Below, one piece after another: positions 41,725 to 50,435 of a DNA stretch of 64,000 bases. A program made the position numbers and the translations under genes. Numbering within the stretch: position 1 is the stretch's first letter; each line of letters starts with the position of its first letter. Where the stretch lies: the NCBI GenBank assembly GCA_021404525.1, contig JAAWWE010000009.1:62001-126000 (forward strand). Reading direction: 5' to 3'. The DNA is from Rhodobiaceae bacterium. GTDB taxonomy: Bacteria; Pseudomonadota; Alphaproteobacteria; Parvibaculales; Parvibaculaceae. The notes beneath the pieces are model-generated. The model ran no database searches. It had not been told where the DNA came from and worked only from the letters and a program-made list of their open reading frames with translations.

Positions 41725-42831
41725 TCACCCCTCCACAACCAACTGGTTTTTGACCCGCGCAACGCGATGACGCAGATCGAACTGCATCGCGTCCTTGCCC
41801 CCAACTTCGTCAAGCAATGTGTCCACACTTTGGCGATCATCGCCCCGCAAAGGCTGATAGAAATTCAGCACACGCTGCAGCATCCACTGCTCAAAGGTGA
41901 ACATGCCCCTCTCCCCCGTCACAGGCGTACCGTCTGCTTCTTTCAGCACGAAGCTCTGTTTGCCGATGGCGCGGGGAATGTCCGTACCAGGATTCTCGTC
42001 AATCCAATCTGCAAAAGAGGAGATCATGTGGTGGAGAGGCGGAAATTGCTCCTCGAAGATACGGCGCAATACCGGATGGAGCGTCTCTGGCACTTCATCT
42101 CCCGGAAGGAAGTCCCCTGCCTTCGGCTCTGGGTCCATCATCCGCTCAACCCATCTGGCAACATTGGGGGCGATCCGCTTCATGATCTCGCCGGACGCAG
42201 GATCGCGATATTGATGCGCATAAAGGGGTCCGATCATGCCAAAATCCCCAATGCTTGGGCGTGACCCCAGAAGGTAGCCATGCACGGCAAAGTGCACGTC
42301 GAGGTCTCGGAGTAACTGCTCGTAAGAGGCCTCTACTGCTTTTTCTGTCGCCGGCGTCACACCCAGGATGGGAAGTGAACCCTCGAACGGTTTGCAGGTC
42401 TGTTTGCCCACCTCAATCTGCTCCGCCTCGCTCAGGTCAGGCTGCGACACCTTACCGAACTCCAGATACATGGCCTCAGCATTGTGATTCCACCGATAAT
42501 GCATGGCGGGGATCTTCATCCATTCATCCCCATAGAGCTCAAACAGACGCGCGATCGTACCCTGGCGCGGCGTAGACGGATAAATCGACGGCTCCGGAAA
42601 CCGTTCTTCGAGAAAGTCGATAATGTCGCTTGTGTCCTGCACCGCGATATCATCTGGCGAGATCAGAACCGGCATCATGGCAACGCCTGTCCGGGGAAGA
42701 ATGACATTCAGATAAACATCGCGATCTGCGTTCACTTCCTCATACGGGATGTCCTTGTAGCGCAGATAGGACCGCACCTTGCCTGTGAAATAGGAAATCT
42801 CCGCGCCCAGAAGCTGATAGGTCTCTGTCAT
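41725..42831 (-). CDS. Glutathione S-transferase family protein
   Basis: A 368-residue protein longer than classical GSTs (about 210). The N-terminal thioredoxin-like domain (YQLLGAEISYFTGKVRSYLRYKDIPYEEV, VAMMPVLISPDDIAVQDTSDIIDFLEERFP, with cis-Pro MPVL and the SD pair) is intact. The helical domain contains FAVHGYLLGSRPSIGDFGMIGPLYAHQYRDPA. An extra C-terminal part of about 110 residues (HMISSFADWIDENPG onwards) is not in standard GSTs. The substrate is unknown. It is coupled to the acidic exported protein downstream. Confidence 0.9.
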   Translation of the reverse strand: MTETYQLLGAEISYFTGKVRSYLRYKDIPYEEVNADRDVYLNVILPRTGVAMMPVLISPDDIAVQDTSDIIDFLEERFPEPSIYPSTPRQGTIARLFELYGDEWMKIPAMHYRWNHNAEAMYLEFGKVSQPDLSEAEQIEVGKQTCKPFEGSLPILGVTPATEKAVEASYEQLLRDLDVHFAVHGYLLGSRPSIGDFGMIGPLYAHQYRDPASGEIMKRIAPNVARWVERMMDPEPKAGDFLPGDEVPETLHPVLRRIFEEQFPPLHHMISSFADWIDENPGTDIPRAIGKQSFVLKEADGTPVTGERGMFTFEQWMLQRVLNFYQPLRGDDRQSVDTLLDEVGGKDAMQFDLRHRVARVKNQLVVEG

Positions 42832-42977
42832 GTCCAACCCGATTGTTCAATTTTTTGGCATGCAACATGCCGTTTTGTGGCAATTTAGCTGTTGTTTCCA
42901 ATCGAGCCAAGCTGTTCAACAAATTTTCAACTCTCTTCGGATTAGCCTGCGCTGCCATAAGCGAGACCGGTTGAAAC

Positions 42978-43310
42978 GTGACGACGAAAGTCAAAATTGA
43001 ACGGCGGCGACGACCGCGCATCGCTACCGCCATATCAGGCCGGATTGTCTACCCCGGTATCGACGCTGAGTGCTGGGTCAATCAGATGTCAGCGACCAGC
43101 GCTCTGGTCGAAGTTGTGCCCCTCCCCGCACTCAACACGCCCGTCGCTCTCGACGTGCCAGGCATTGGTTTTTCCAGGGGCACAACGGTGAGACACACTG
43201 GCCGATATGTATGTATTCGCCTGGACCCATCGCTCCGAAAAGAACAAGCGATGGATGACAGACTTGCCGATCTCAAGAACAACCAAGAAAGCAGGGGCAA
43301 AGACGACTGA
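42978..43310 (+). CDS. PilZ-domain protein
   Basis: A 110-residue protein. The N-terminus is KIERRRRPRIATAISGRIVY and the body has QMSATSALVEVVPL, LNTPVALDVPGIGF and YVCIRLDPSLRKEQ, a PilZ barrel. The canonical RxxxR can be read in the Arg cluster, but the DxSxxG motif is replaced (MSATSA), so c-di-GMP binding is doubtful. The start is a GTG with no good ribosome site. The SDR at 43376 follows 66 bases later. Confidence 0.78.
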   Translation: MTTKVKIERRRRPRIATAISGRIVYPGIDAECWVNQMSATSALVEVVPLPALNTPVALDVPGIGFSRGTTVRHTGRYVCIRLDPSLRKEQAMDDRLADLKNNQESRGKDD

Positions 43311-43375
43311 CTCCCCCCGCGACAGCAAGTGATGCCGCCGCTACACTCTCCGCAAACACCATAAGGGAGAGACCT

Positions 43376-44164
43376 ATGAAACTTGACGGCGCAGTCGCAA
43401 TTGTCACCGGATCAGCCGCAGGCCTGGGAGCCGCAACAGCTATCCGCCTTGCCAAATCTGGAACAAAGGTCGCAATCAACTACACAAAATCTGAAGACGA
43501 GGCGAAAGCCGTTGTTGCGGAGATCGAAGCAGCTGGCGGCGAAGCAATCCTCGCCCAGGGCGATGTGTCCGATGACGAAGCCTGCAAAAAGATCGTCCAG
43601 ACGACGGTGGACAAATGGGGCCGTGTCGACATTCTGGTCAACAATGCAGGCACCACACAGTTTGCCGACCATGACGATCTCGACGCGCTTCAGGCAGAAG
43701 ACTTTCACCGCATCTATGGCGTAAATGTGATTGGCGCCTATCAGATGATCCGGGCCTGCAAACCTCACATGCAAAGCCAGGGAGAAGGGTCCGTCGTCAA
43801 TGTGTCGTCCATCGCTGGCGTTACCGGCGTTGGCTCTTCAGTCGCCTATGCCGCCTCAAAAGGGGCGATGAACACGATGACGCTTTCGCTCGCACGTTCA
43901 CTTGCGCCAGAGATCCGAGTAAATGCAGTTTGCCCCGGCTTCATCGGCACCCGCTGGTTCCGCGACAAATTCGGCGAAGCAACCTTCCAGAAGATTGTCA
44001 CAAATCAGGAAAACACCATGCCGTTAAAACGCGCCGGTACACCTGAAGACATCGCAGCGACCGTCTGCTTCTTCGCCGGTGAAGGGTCTGATCACATCAC
44101 GGGCGAGACGCTCATCACCGATGCGGGCATGCATCTGAACTTTGCGCCTCTCTCGGCGCGCTGA
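43376..44164 (+). CDS. Short-chain dehydrogenase/reductase (FabG-like)
   Basis: A 262-residue SDR. TGSAAGLGAAT is the cofactor motif, then NNAG as VNNAGTTQF, Ser in VNVSSIAGVTG and the catalytic YAASKGAM. It is close to 3-oxoacyl-ACP reductase or glucose-dehydrogenase types. AAGGGAGAG precedes the ATG by about 3-8 bases. It ends in a terminator shared with the convergent hydrolase gene. Confidence 0.93.
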   Translation: MKLDGAVAIVTGSAAGLGAATAIRLAKSGTKVAINYTKSEDEAKAVVAEIEAAGGEAILAQGDVSDDEACKKIVQTTVDKWGRVDILVNNAGTTQFADHDDLDALQAEDFHRIYGVNVIGAYQMIRACKPHMQSQGEGSVVNVSSIAGVTGVGSSVAYAASKGAMNTMTLSLARSLAPEIRVNAVCPGFIGTRWFRDKFGEATFQKIVTNQENTMPLKRAGTPEDIAATVCFFAGEGSDHITGETLITDAGMHLNFAPLSAR

Positions 44165-44173
44165 CGCACTCAA

Positions 44174-44206
44174 GCAAAAGGCCTGGCGAGATGTCAGGCC
44201 TTTTGC
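44174..44206. terminator. Bidirectional terminator between SDR and hydrolase
   Basis: A perfect 12-bp stem GCAAAAGGCCTG / CAGGCCTTTTGC (44174-44185, 44195-44206) around a 9-base loop, 9 bases after the SDR stop. The stop codon of the convergent hydrolase (44194-44196) is inside the hairpin. Short T-runs within the stem serve both directions. Confidence 0.75.
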
Positions 44207-44943
44207 AAAAACGCGAGCACTGCTTCTTTGTAGGCTTTATCGCCAACGGTGCGCATGTGATCGCGCCTTGCAATCGTCACAGCCTCCCCCTTCGGAAACG
44301 GCTTAGCCAGCCTTTCCGCCGAACCGGCAATCTCGTCCCGCTCGCCGGCAACAACGAGCACAGGGACCTGGACCTGCGCCAGCGTTTCATCCGTCAGCTT
44401 ATCGCGCGGCACCTGATAACAGGCAGCGAGCGCTTCTCTGTCCTGGCCATTCTTATCCGCAAAGGCTCGAAAGGCGCGGGCCACGGGGGTCTTAGCGTCA
44501 TGCAGACTGTCTGCAAGCAATGCCTCAACAACCGGCTCAATCTGACCGGAAGGGGCAAAAAGCCGGTCGCCCACCCCCGCCAAAACGACAGACCGGCAGC
44601 GATCCGGATAATCCATAGCGAACCGCAGGCTCAACATGGCACCCAGCGAATAGCCCATAATATCAGCCTGATCGAGCCCCAGATGATCTAGGAGAGCAAG
44701 AACATCCGCCGCCATCAGACCCCGGTCATAGGCGGAGACGTCATGCAAATCATCACTCTCCCCGTGCCCGCGGAGGTCAAACATTGCGACCCGGTGCCCC
44801 GCTTTCACCAGCAGGTCGACCCACCCAGGCTCAACCCAATTGACCGCATGGGTCGATGCAAAACCGTGAACCAGCACGATAGGGTCTCCCGCGCCTTCGG
44901 CCCGATAAGCCAACTTCACATTGCCTGAATGAAAATAGTCCAC
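44194..44943 (-). CDS. Alpha/beta hydrolase (paralogue of 47687-48439)
   Basis: A 249-residue hydrolase. The nucleophile is S99 in GYSLGAM; the oxyanion region is GDPIVLVHGFASTHAVNW; FDLRGHGES is the usual second motif; Asp in GERDEIAG and His in ARRDHMRTVG complete the triad. The start is a GTG at 44943 with GGAGG 5 bases upstream, which gives the same nucleophile position as in the paralogue (S99 in both). Substrates are small esters or lactones. Its stop lies in a shared terminator. Confidence 0.92.
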   Translation of the reverse strand: MDYFHSGNVKLAYRAEGAGDPIVLVHGFASTHAVNWVEPGWVDLLVKAGHRVAMFDLRGHGESDDLHDVSAYDRGLMAADVLALLDHLGLDQADIMGYSLGAMLSLRFAMDYPDRCRSVVLAGVGDRLFAPSGQIEPVVEALLADSLHDAKTPVARAFRAFADKNGQDREALAACYQVPRDKLTDETLAQVQVPVLVVAGERDEIAGSAERLAKPFPKGEAVTIARRDHMRTVGDKAYKEAVLAFLQKA

Positions 44944-45023
44944 GAAACCCTCCACACCGCACAACACCTAGAGCATGCCCATGAAGAGTGTATAGTAGGA
45001 CGATCACTCGGACGGGGACAAAA

Positions 45024-46280
45024 ATGACTGACGCTGCCGCTTTGAAACGCCAAGCTTGTGACGCCATTGATGCCATGAGCGACGAGCTCATCTCAATTTC
45101 GCATGAGATCCATGCAAATCCCGAGCTGGCTTTTCATGAGCACAAAGCTGCCGCCCTTCTGTCTAATCGCGTCGAGAGGGAAGGCCTTGCCGTCGCCAGG
45201 GAGGCCTATGGCCTGGAAACAGCCTATGCCACGGAGTTCGGCGACAAAGGGCCGACAGTTGGCATTCTATCAGAATATGATGCTCTGCCCGGCATCGGAC
45301 ACTCTTGCGGCCACAACATCATCGCGACGACGGGTCTCGGAGCAAGCCTTGCGCTTTCGAAACTGAATGGCACACTTCCTGGCCGCGTCCGCTACCTCGG
45401 CACCCCCGCCGAAGAGCAAGGCGGCGGCAAGGAACTGATGGCTCAGGAAGGCGCCTTCGACGGCCTTGATGCCGCGATGATGGTGCATCCTGCAGGCGTT
45501 GACCTCGCGACCATGCCCTGCATCTGCGTGTCAGAAGTCGAAGTGATCTATTCAGGCAAAAGCGCCCATGCCTCCGCAATGCCCCATGCAGGCCTGAACG
45601 CGCTCGATGCCCTCGTCACCGCGTACCAATCCATCGCTCAACTAAGACAGCACATCAAACCAACCGAGCGCATCCACGGCATCATCAATGAAGGCGGAGT
45701 CGCGCCGAACATCGTGCCGGATCGCGCCAGCGGCGTGTTCTATGTCCGTGCCGCAGAGGCCATCTCTCTTGCAGCATTGAAGGCCCGCGTCCAGGCCTGC
45801 TTCGAGGCCGGAGCCTTAGCGACAGGCTGCACAGCTGATATCAGATGGGCGAAAGCCGACTATCTGGACATGAAAACAAGCTGGCCCATTGCGGAAGCCT
45901 ATGAGGCAAATGCACGAACGCTAGGGCGCGATTTCTTTCCGCTCGACAAAATGCCATCCGGATCCGCTGGCAGCACCGATATGGGCAATGTGAGCCACCG
46001 CGTGCCATCTATTCACCCCATGATCGCCTCGGCACCCCCAAGCGTCGTCATTCACAATCCTGAATTCGCCAGGTGGGCAGGCGGCGAGATGGGCGACAAA
46101 GCCTGCATCGATGGCGCCAAGTCATTGGCGATGACCGCGATTGATTTCATGACAGACCCTGCCCTGCAGGAGGCTTCAAAGGTTAGTTTTGCCGAAACTG
46201 CTGAAAACTCCGCGCGCTCGGTAGGTGCCGCTTACAATCCTGAGGGCACAATCGCACTGGGCGGCTGCGGCTGCTGCTAG
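45024..46280 (+). CDS. M20 family amidohydrolase (AbgB-like)
   Basis: A 418-residue metallo-amidohydrolase. SEYDALPGIGHSCGHNIIATTGLG, GTPAEEQGGGKELMAQ and HPAGVDLATMP carry the expected metal ligands; SGKSAHASAMPHAGLNALDAL is the dimerisation-domain entry. Members cleave N-acylated or p-aminobenzoyl amino acids. The start at 45024 follows GGGGACAAAA. An odd C-terminal tail, GGCGCC, is Cys-rich and could bind metal. It is on the opposite strand to its neighbours and overlaps the 3' end of the MFS gene by 4 bases. Confidence 0.93.
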   Translation: MTDAAALKRQACDAIDAMSDELISISHEIHANPELAFHEHKAAALLSNRVEREGLAVAREAYGLETAYATEFGDKGPTVGILSEYDALPGIGHSCGHNIIATTGLGASLALSKLNGTLPGRVRYLGTPAEEQGGGKELMAQEGAFDGLDAAMMVHPAGVDLATMPCICVSEVEVIYSGKSAHASAMPHAGLNALDALVTAYQSIAQLRQHIKPTERIHGIINEGGVAPNIVPDRASGVFYVRAAEAISLAALKARVQACFEAGALATGCTADIRWAKADYLDMKTSWPIAEAYEANARTLGRDFFPLDKMPSGSAGSTDMGNVSHRVPSIHPMIASAPPSVVIHNPEFARWAGGEMGDKACIDGAKSLAMTAIDFMTDPALQEASKVSFAETAENSARSVGAAYNPEGTIALGGCGCC

Positions 46281-47629
46281 TCTGACGCAGGCGCTGCTTC
46301 CGACGCTGCCCGCTCTGCAAGCTGTCGACGCACATCTTCTTGCTTGTCCTTGTCGAGCGGAAAGCCCCACATAATGGCGACGACGCCCAAATAGCAGATC
46401 ACCGGTATGGTGACAAAAACGATGGACAGGCCCCGAATGGCACCGTCCGTGTTCTCTTCTCCGGGAACAAAACCGATGAGACTGAGTGTCCAGAAGACAA
46501 CACCGACCGCAATTGCGCCCCCTGTTTTCGACGTGAGCGTCGTCAACGCATAAAACAGACCTGTACGGCGGTGCCCTGTTTCCAGCTCATCGATATCGGC
46601 CACATCTGCAATTATAGAGCGGAAAAGGAGAGTCGTGCTTCCGACATTGACGCCCAGAATCATGAATATAAACGCGGCCGCGTAAAAATTACCTGGCGGT
46701 ATCAGGAAGATCGACGGGACCATAACCGCATTGAAAAGTGCGGCGGCGATCAATGCCTGATGCTTGCCCAATCGATAGCTGAGCCTCACCACCACAGGGA
46801 CAAAACCAACCCCGGCAAAGAAATAGATCAACAGCAAGATACTCGGTACATCAATTTGCAGGACATATGTCGTCTGAAACAAGAACATGGATCCGAGCGC
46901 CGCACCTGAAAAACCGGTGAGGAAGTCCGACGCGATGACACGCTGTAGCGGCCGATTGTAGAGCAGCGGACGCACCGCATCGCGAAGAGGCAGCTCCTGC
47001 TTCTTTGAAAGGTTGCTGATTTCGGGGATCTTCCAGGCCGCCAACGCAATTGTAATGGGCAGGAGAATGACGACGAACCATCCCATTGCGGCAACGCGTT
47101 CTGCTGCGACATCCCCGGTACCAAACTGCTCGATCATTACAGGAATCAGCAGAACGACAGGCACGCCAAAAATCGCTGCTCCCTGAACAAAACCCATAAT
47201 ACGAGAGCGCTCATCATAGTCCTCGTGAAGCTCCGCGCCCCATGCCAGATGATTGAGTTGAGCCATCGTGAAGCCGATATAGAGGACAAACATCCATCCA
47301 AACAGATAGAGGCCGCTGGACGGCGCGTTCGGCATAAAAACCATCACCGCAGACAACAAAATGATCGGGACCGATCCAACGATCCAATGGCGCCGCCTGC
47401 CCCATCGTGAAGGGAAGCGATCAGAAATCACCCCCATCATCGGGTCGGTCACCACGTCCCACAGGCGGGCAATCATGAACACCGTGCCAACAGTGGCCAG
47501 GCCAAGGCCCATCTGCTCGGCATAGAATTGAGGTAAATAAACGGAAATTGGGAGACCCATAGCAGCCATGGGAACGGCCGGTCCGGCGAAGAGCGCAAGT
47601 TTCCACGTCGGTAACCTATCCTGTGCCAT
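46277..47629 (-). CDS. GPH-family MFS transporter (paralogue of 48449-49888)
   Basis: A 450-residue 12-helix sugar:cation symporter-type protein (glycoside-pentoside-hexuronide family). Family motifs: WDVVTDPMMGVISDRFPSRWGRRRHWIVGSVP and WGAELHEDYDERSRIMG near helices 3-5, and the later RSIIADVADIDELETGHRRTGLFYALTTLTSKTGGA. It transports a sugar or a related organic solute with H+ or Na+. The start follows a short gap after the hydrolase at 47687. Its stop overlaps the convergent M20 gene. Confidence 0.93.
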   Translation of the reverse strand: MAQDRLPTWKLALFAGPAVPMAAMGLPISVYLPQFYAEQMGLGLATVGTVFMIARLWDVVTDPMMGVISDRFPSRWGRRRHWIVGSVPIILLSAVMVFMPNAPSSGLYLFGWMFVLYIGFTMAQLNHLAWGAELHEDYDERSRIMGFVQGAAIFGVPVVLLIPVMIEQFGTGDVAAERVAAMGWFVVILLPITIALAAWKIPEISNLSKKQELPLRDAVRPLLYNRPLQRVIASDFLTGFSGAALGSMFLFQTTYVLQIDVPSILLLIYFFAGVGFVPVVVRLSYRLGKHQALIAAALFNAVMVPSIFLIPPGNFYAAAFIFMILGVNVGSTTLLFRSIIADVADIDELETGHRRTGLFYALTTLTSKTGGAIAVGVVFWTLSLIGFVPGEENTDGAIRGLSIVFVTIPVICYLGVVAIMWGFPLDKDKQEDVRRQLAERAASEAAPASD

Positions 47630-47686
47630 GTAAGAGCGTCCCTCCGCTGATCTCTGTTTGATAAATAGGGGTTTATGACGCGGTGA

Positions 47687-48439
47687 CTAGAGCCAGCCCG
47701 TAAGAAAGTCGATGACGGTGCCCTTAAAAGCCCCATTGGTGAGCAGATACATATGATCAGCCCCGGGGATAAGCTCCCCTTTAGCGCCAGGGATCGCCTC
47801 AGCCAGGGTAACCGGGTCCCCTGCAAGGTCGTCCCGCTGTCCGGCTACGACTAAAGTTTTGGCCCGCACAGCAAACAGATCGTCAGCTGAAGGAGATGTT
47901 CTATTCGCCCCCGCGCAGGCTGCCAGTGCTTTCAGGTCCTGCCCCAGCTGGTCCGCATAAAGGCGAAAGCCTTTTGCCATAGGGTCTGAAATTTCATCTG
48001 CCGAAGCCGCATCGAAAATGTTCTCGGTAAAGCGTGGGGAACGATTTGGATCGAGCATGTTGCCGCCAATGCCTGCAAGCACGAGATGGTCGATCCTCTT
48101 GCCTTCTTCCAACGCAAGCCGAAGAGCAAGCCCTGCCCCCATCGAAAAACCGAACAGATCCAGTTTGTCTATATTCAGATGATCCAACAGTGCTCTAACG
48201 TCACCCAGCAGGAGATCAGCCGCGTAGTCGTCTGATGAGTGACTCGCTGTGCTCTCTCCATGGCCACGCCAGTCCATCGCAATTACGCGGCGGCCGGTTT
48301 TTTCAAGCGTTCCATACCAACCTGTGCGCGACCAATTGTCTGTTCGCGTAGAGGCAAACCCATGCAAAAGCAAAATGGGGTCGCCGGATCCCACATCGTC
48401 ATAGGCGATATCGATTCCATTGTTGGAGAAAACCGTCAT
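47687..48439 (-). CDS. Alpha/beta hydrolase (paralogue of 44194-44943)
   Basis: A 250-residue hydrolase with nucleophile S99 in GFSMGAG, oxyanion strand GDPILLLHGFASTRTDNW, MDWRGHGES and a C-terminal GQRDDLAG (Asp) and GADHMYLL (His). It shares the HGFAST-x3-NW motif and the spacing with the hydrolase at 44194. It lies 9 bases downstream of the MFS stop at 48449 and about 57 bases upstream of the second MFS gene, so the three are likely co-transcribed. Confidence 0.92.
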   Translation of the reverse strand: MTVFSNNGIDIAYDDVGSGDPILLLHGFASTRTDNWSRTGWYGTLEKTGRRVIAMDWRGHGESTASHSSDDYAADLLLGDVRALLDHLNIDKLDLFGFSMGAGLALRLALEEGKRIDHLVLAGIGGNMLDPNRSPRFTENIFDAASADEISDPMAKGFRLYADQLGQDLKALAACAGANRTSPSADDLFAVRAKTLVVAGQRDDLAGDPVTLAEAIPGAKGELIPGADHMYLLTNGAFKGTVIDFLTGWL

Positions 48440-48448
48440 GGAATGTCC

Positions 48449-49888
48449 CTAGTTACCGCCAACACCAGTCGGCTGAGGTCCAGACGACTGCGCATCCGAA
48501 GGCTCGCCAGTTCTGTCAATGATCGCGGCAGCGGCTGCATCAAGGGCGCGCTTCTCCAGCGTTGCGCGGTTCTGCAACTGGGTTTCTTCATCCAGTGGAA
48601 AATACCAGATGATGTAGGCACCCACGAAGCTCACGAGCACAGCCGGCAACACATAGATCAATCGGAGTTGCCACAGAACTTCGTCGCTATTCTCCCCACC
48701 GGCTTGGAAACCGATATAGTCGAGCGCAACATAGCCGATGAAAATGGCAAAGGCGGCCCCCACCTTACTGGTCATTGTAAGCAGTGAATAAAAGAGCCCT
48801 GTCCTTTGCTGTCCGGACTCGATGGCATCGTGATCTGCAACATCCGCCATGATGGACCGGTACAGGAACGGTGCGGCTGCCATATTAAGTCCGAAGATCA
48901 CCCAGCAAATGAGGGCTATAAGTGCGCTGCTTTCTGGAATGAAGAGGATCAAAGGTACGGTTGATCCACTAAAGATGGCTGAGAAAGCCGTGGCTTTGTG
49001 TTTTCCAAATCTCTCGGAGATCTTGATCCAGATCGGAATACAAACAACGCCCGCCGTGAAATAGCAGAGCAACAATATGCCGGAATAAGCCGTTAGCTTG
49101 AGTGCATCCTCGGCGAGGAACAAAAAGAGGCTCGCCACCAGTCCCCCACCAATCCCAGCCAGCAGGTCACATAGCAGCACCACTCTGAGGGGACGGTTCG
49201 CAAACAAAACCTTCACGGCTTCTCTGAACCCTACATGTTTCGGCCGGGGCGATGGCTTTTCACCGACGTGCCAAGCAGCAAGGCCGACAGTCAAAGGTAG
49301 CAGAATGATCACAAAGAGCCCCATGGCACCGACCCGTGCCCGGTCAAGGTTCTCTGTCACCGTCTGCTCAATGATAACGGGCAGCAACAGCACCAGTACC
49401 ATACCGGCGATCAACGCCACTTCCCGCGCACCATGCACCCGTGAACGTTCGTTGTAGGACGGGGTAAGTTCCGCCCCCCAAGACATGTGAGAGATGGTCA
49501 GCAAGGTCCATCCGATATAGAGCAACACCATCCACCCAAGCAGGTAGAACTCACTGACAGTCTCATACGGGACCAGAAAAACCATATACACAGAGAGCAT
49601 GATGATCGGCACGGATGCCACGATCCAGTGCCGTCGCCGCCCCCACCTGGTTTCATAGCGGTCCGACAGAACACCCAGAACAGGATCTGTGAAGACATCC
49701 CAAAAGCGGATGATCAGAAACAAGCTGCCGACAACGGCAAGCTCAAGTCCAATCACTTTGGCATAGAAGGGCGGGATATGAACCGCCAAGGGAAGTCCAA
49801 GAGCGGCAATAGGAGCCGCGGGCAGAGAAAACGCCCACAATGTCGAACGTTTAAGCGCGTCGCCGCGCTGGTCGGCCTCCTCCGCCAT
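48449..49888 (-). CDS. GPH-family MFS transporter (paralogue of 46277-47629)
   Basis: A 479-residue 12-helix transporter. WDVFTDPVLGVLSDRYETRWGRRRHWIVASVP, WGAELTPSYNERSRVHG and RSIMADVADHDAIESGQQRTGLFYSLLTMTSKVGAA match the copy at 46277 closely in order and spacing. The C-terminal tail is longer and Gly/Pro-rich. The ATG at 49888 has GGAGG 7 bases upstream. It is the first gene of the minus-strand cluster 46277-49888. Confidence 0.94.
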   Translation of the reverse strand: MAEEADQRGDALKRSTLWAFSLPAAPIAALGLPLAVHIPPFYAKVIGLELAVVGSLFLIIRFWDVFTDPVLGVLSDRYETRWGRRRHWIVASVPIIMLSVYMVFLVPYETVSEFYLLGWMVLLYIGWTLLTISHMSWGAELTPSYNERSRVHGAREVALIAGMVLVLLLPVIIEQTVTENLDRARVGAMGLFVIILLPLTVGLAAWHVGEKPSPRPKHVGFREAVKVLFANRPLRVVLLCDLLAGIGGGLVASLFLFLAEDALKLTAYSGILLLCYFTAGVVCIPIWIKISERFGKHKATAFSAIFSGSTVPLILFIPESSALIALICWVIFGLNMAAAPFLYRSIMADVADHDAIESGQQRTGLFYSLLTMTSKVGAAFAIFIGYVALDYIGFQAGGENSDEVLWQLRLIYVLPAVLVSFVGAYIIWYFPLDEETQLQNRATLEKRALDAAAAAIIDRTGEPSDAQSSGPQPTGVGGN

Positions 49889-50134
49889 CCAGTATCCTCC
49901 CTGAATTTTGTGACCGGCTCTAATGGCCGACTGAATATCTTTGACATAACTATATGCGCAACCGACCACATCGCGCCAGCAAATGCGAACGACACTCAGG
50001 AAGTTGATGCCGGGTGAGGCATTTGGTCGGCTCCGACATCGCGCCAAAAGACTGGAAATTGCCCCTTCCTGAGGATAGGGTAACGCCAAATTTCAATACC
50101 GGCGGCACGGTCCCGCCGCAACAGAGTGGGTCTC

Positions 50135-50380
50135 ATGGCGAGCGGCACGAATATCCCTAAATTTCATAATGATTCAGGTGTTGGCGAAATCCGCATTGGC
50201 GCAAAGGAATTCAAATGCATGGGCGCGACGCCACCCAACGACCATCCCCATGTCTTCCTGGATATGGGCGAAGAGTCAGAAATCATCTGCCCTTACTGCT
50301 CTACCCTTTACAAGTTCGACGCCTCACTAAAGGCCGATGAAGCGTCGCCAGCAGAGGCTGCCTGGCGCGAAGCATCCTGA
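50135..50380 (+). CDS. CHCC-type zinc-finger protein (NDUFS6-like)
   Basis: An 81-residue protein. The zinc ligands C28, H37, C52 and C55 (FKCMG, DHPHVFLDMG, ICPYCSTLY) match the CHCC finger of the mitochondrial complex I subunit NDUFS6 and its alphaproteobacterial relatives. Here it is away from any nuo cluster, which is usual for this family. A role in complex I or iron-sulfur assembly is inferred. The start at 50135 has only a weak ribosome site. Confidence 0.88.
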   Translation: MASGTNIPKFHNDSGVGEIRIGAKEFKCMGATPPNDHPHVFLDMGEESEIICPYCSTLYKFDASLKADEASPAEAAWREAS

Positions 50381-50435
50381 CTGAGAAGAAGCCCCCGCCA
50401 GTCGGCGAACGCGCTGAGTTCTGGAGGATCTCGCA

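Noticed and set aside
49487-50017. A 176-residue plus-strand ORF opposite the GPH transporter N-terminus
   Set aside because: It is rich in Arg/Gln/His, typical of the antisense of hydrophobic codons, and it lacks a ribosome site.
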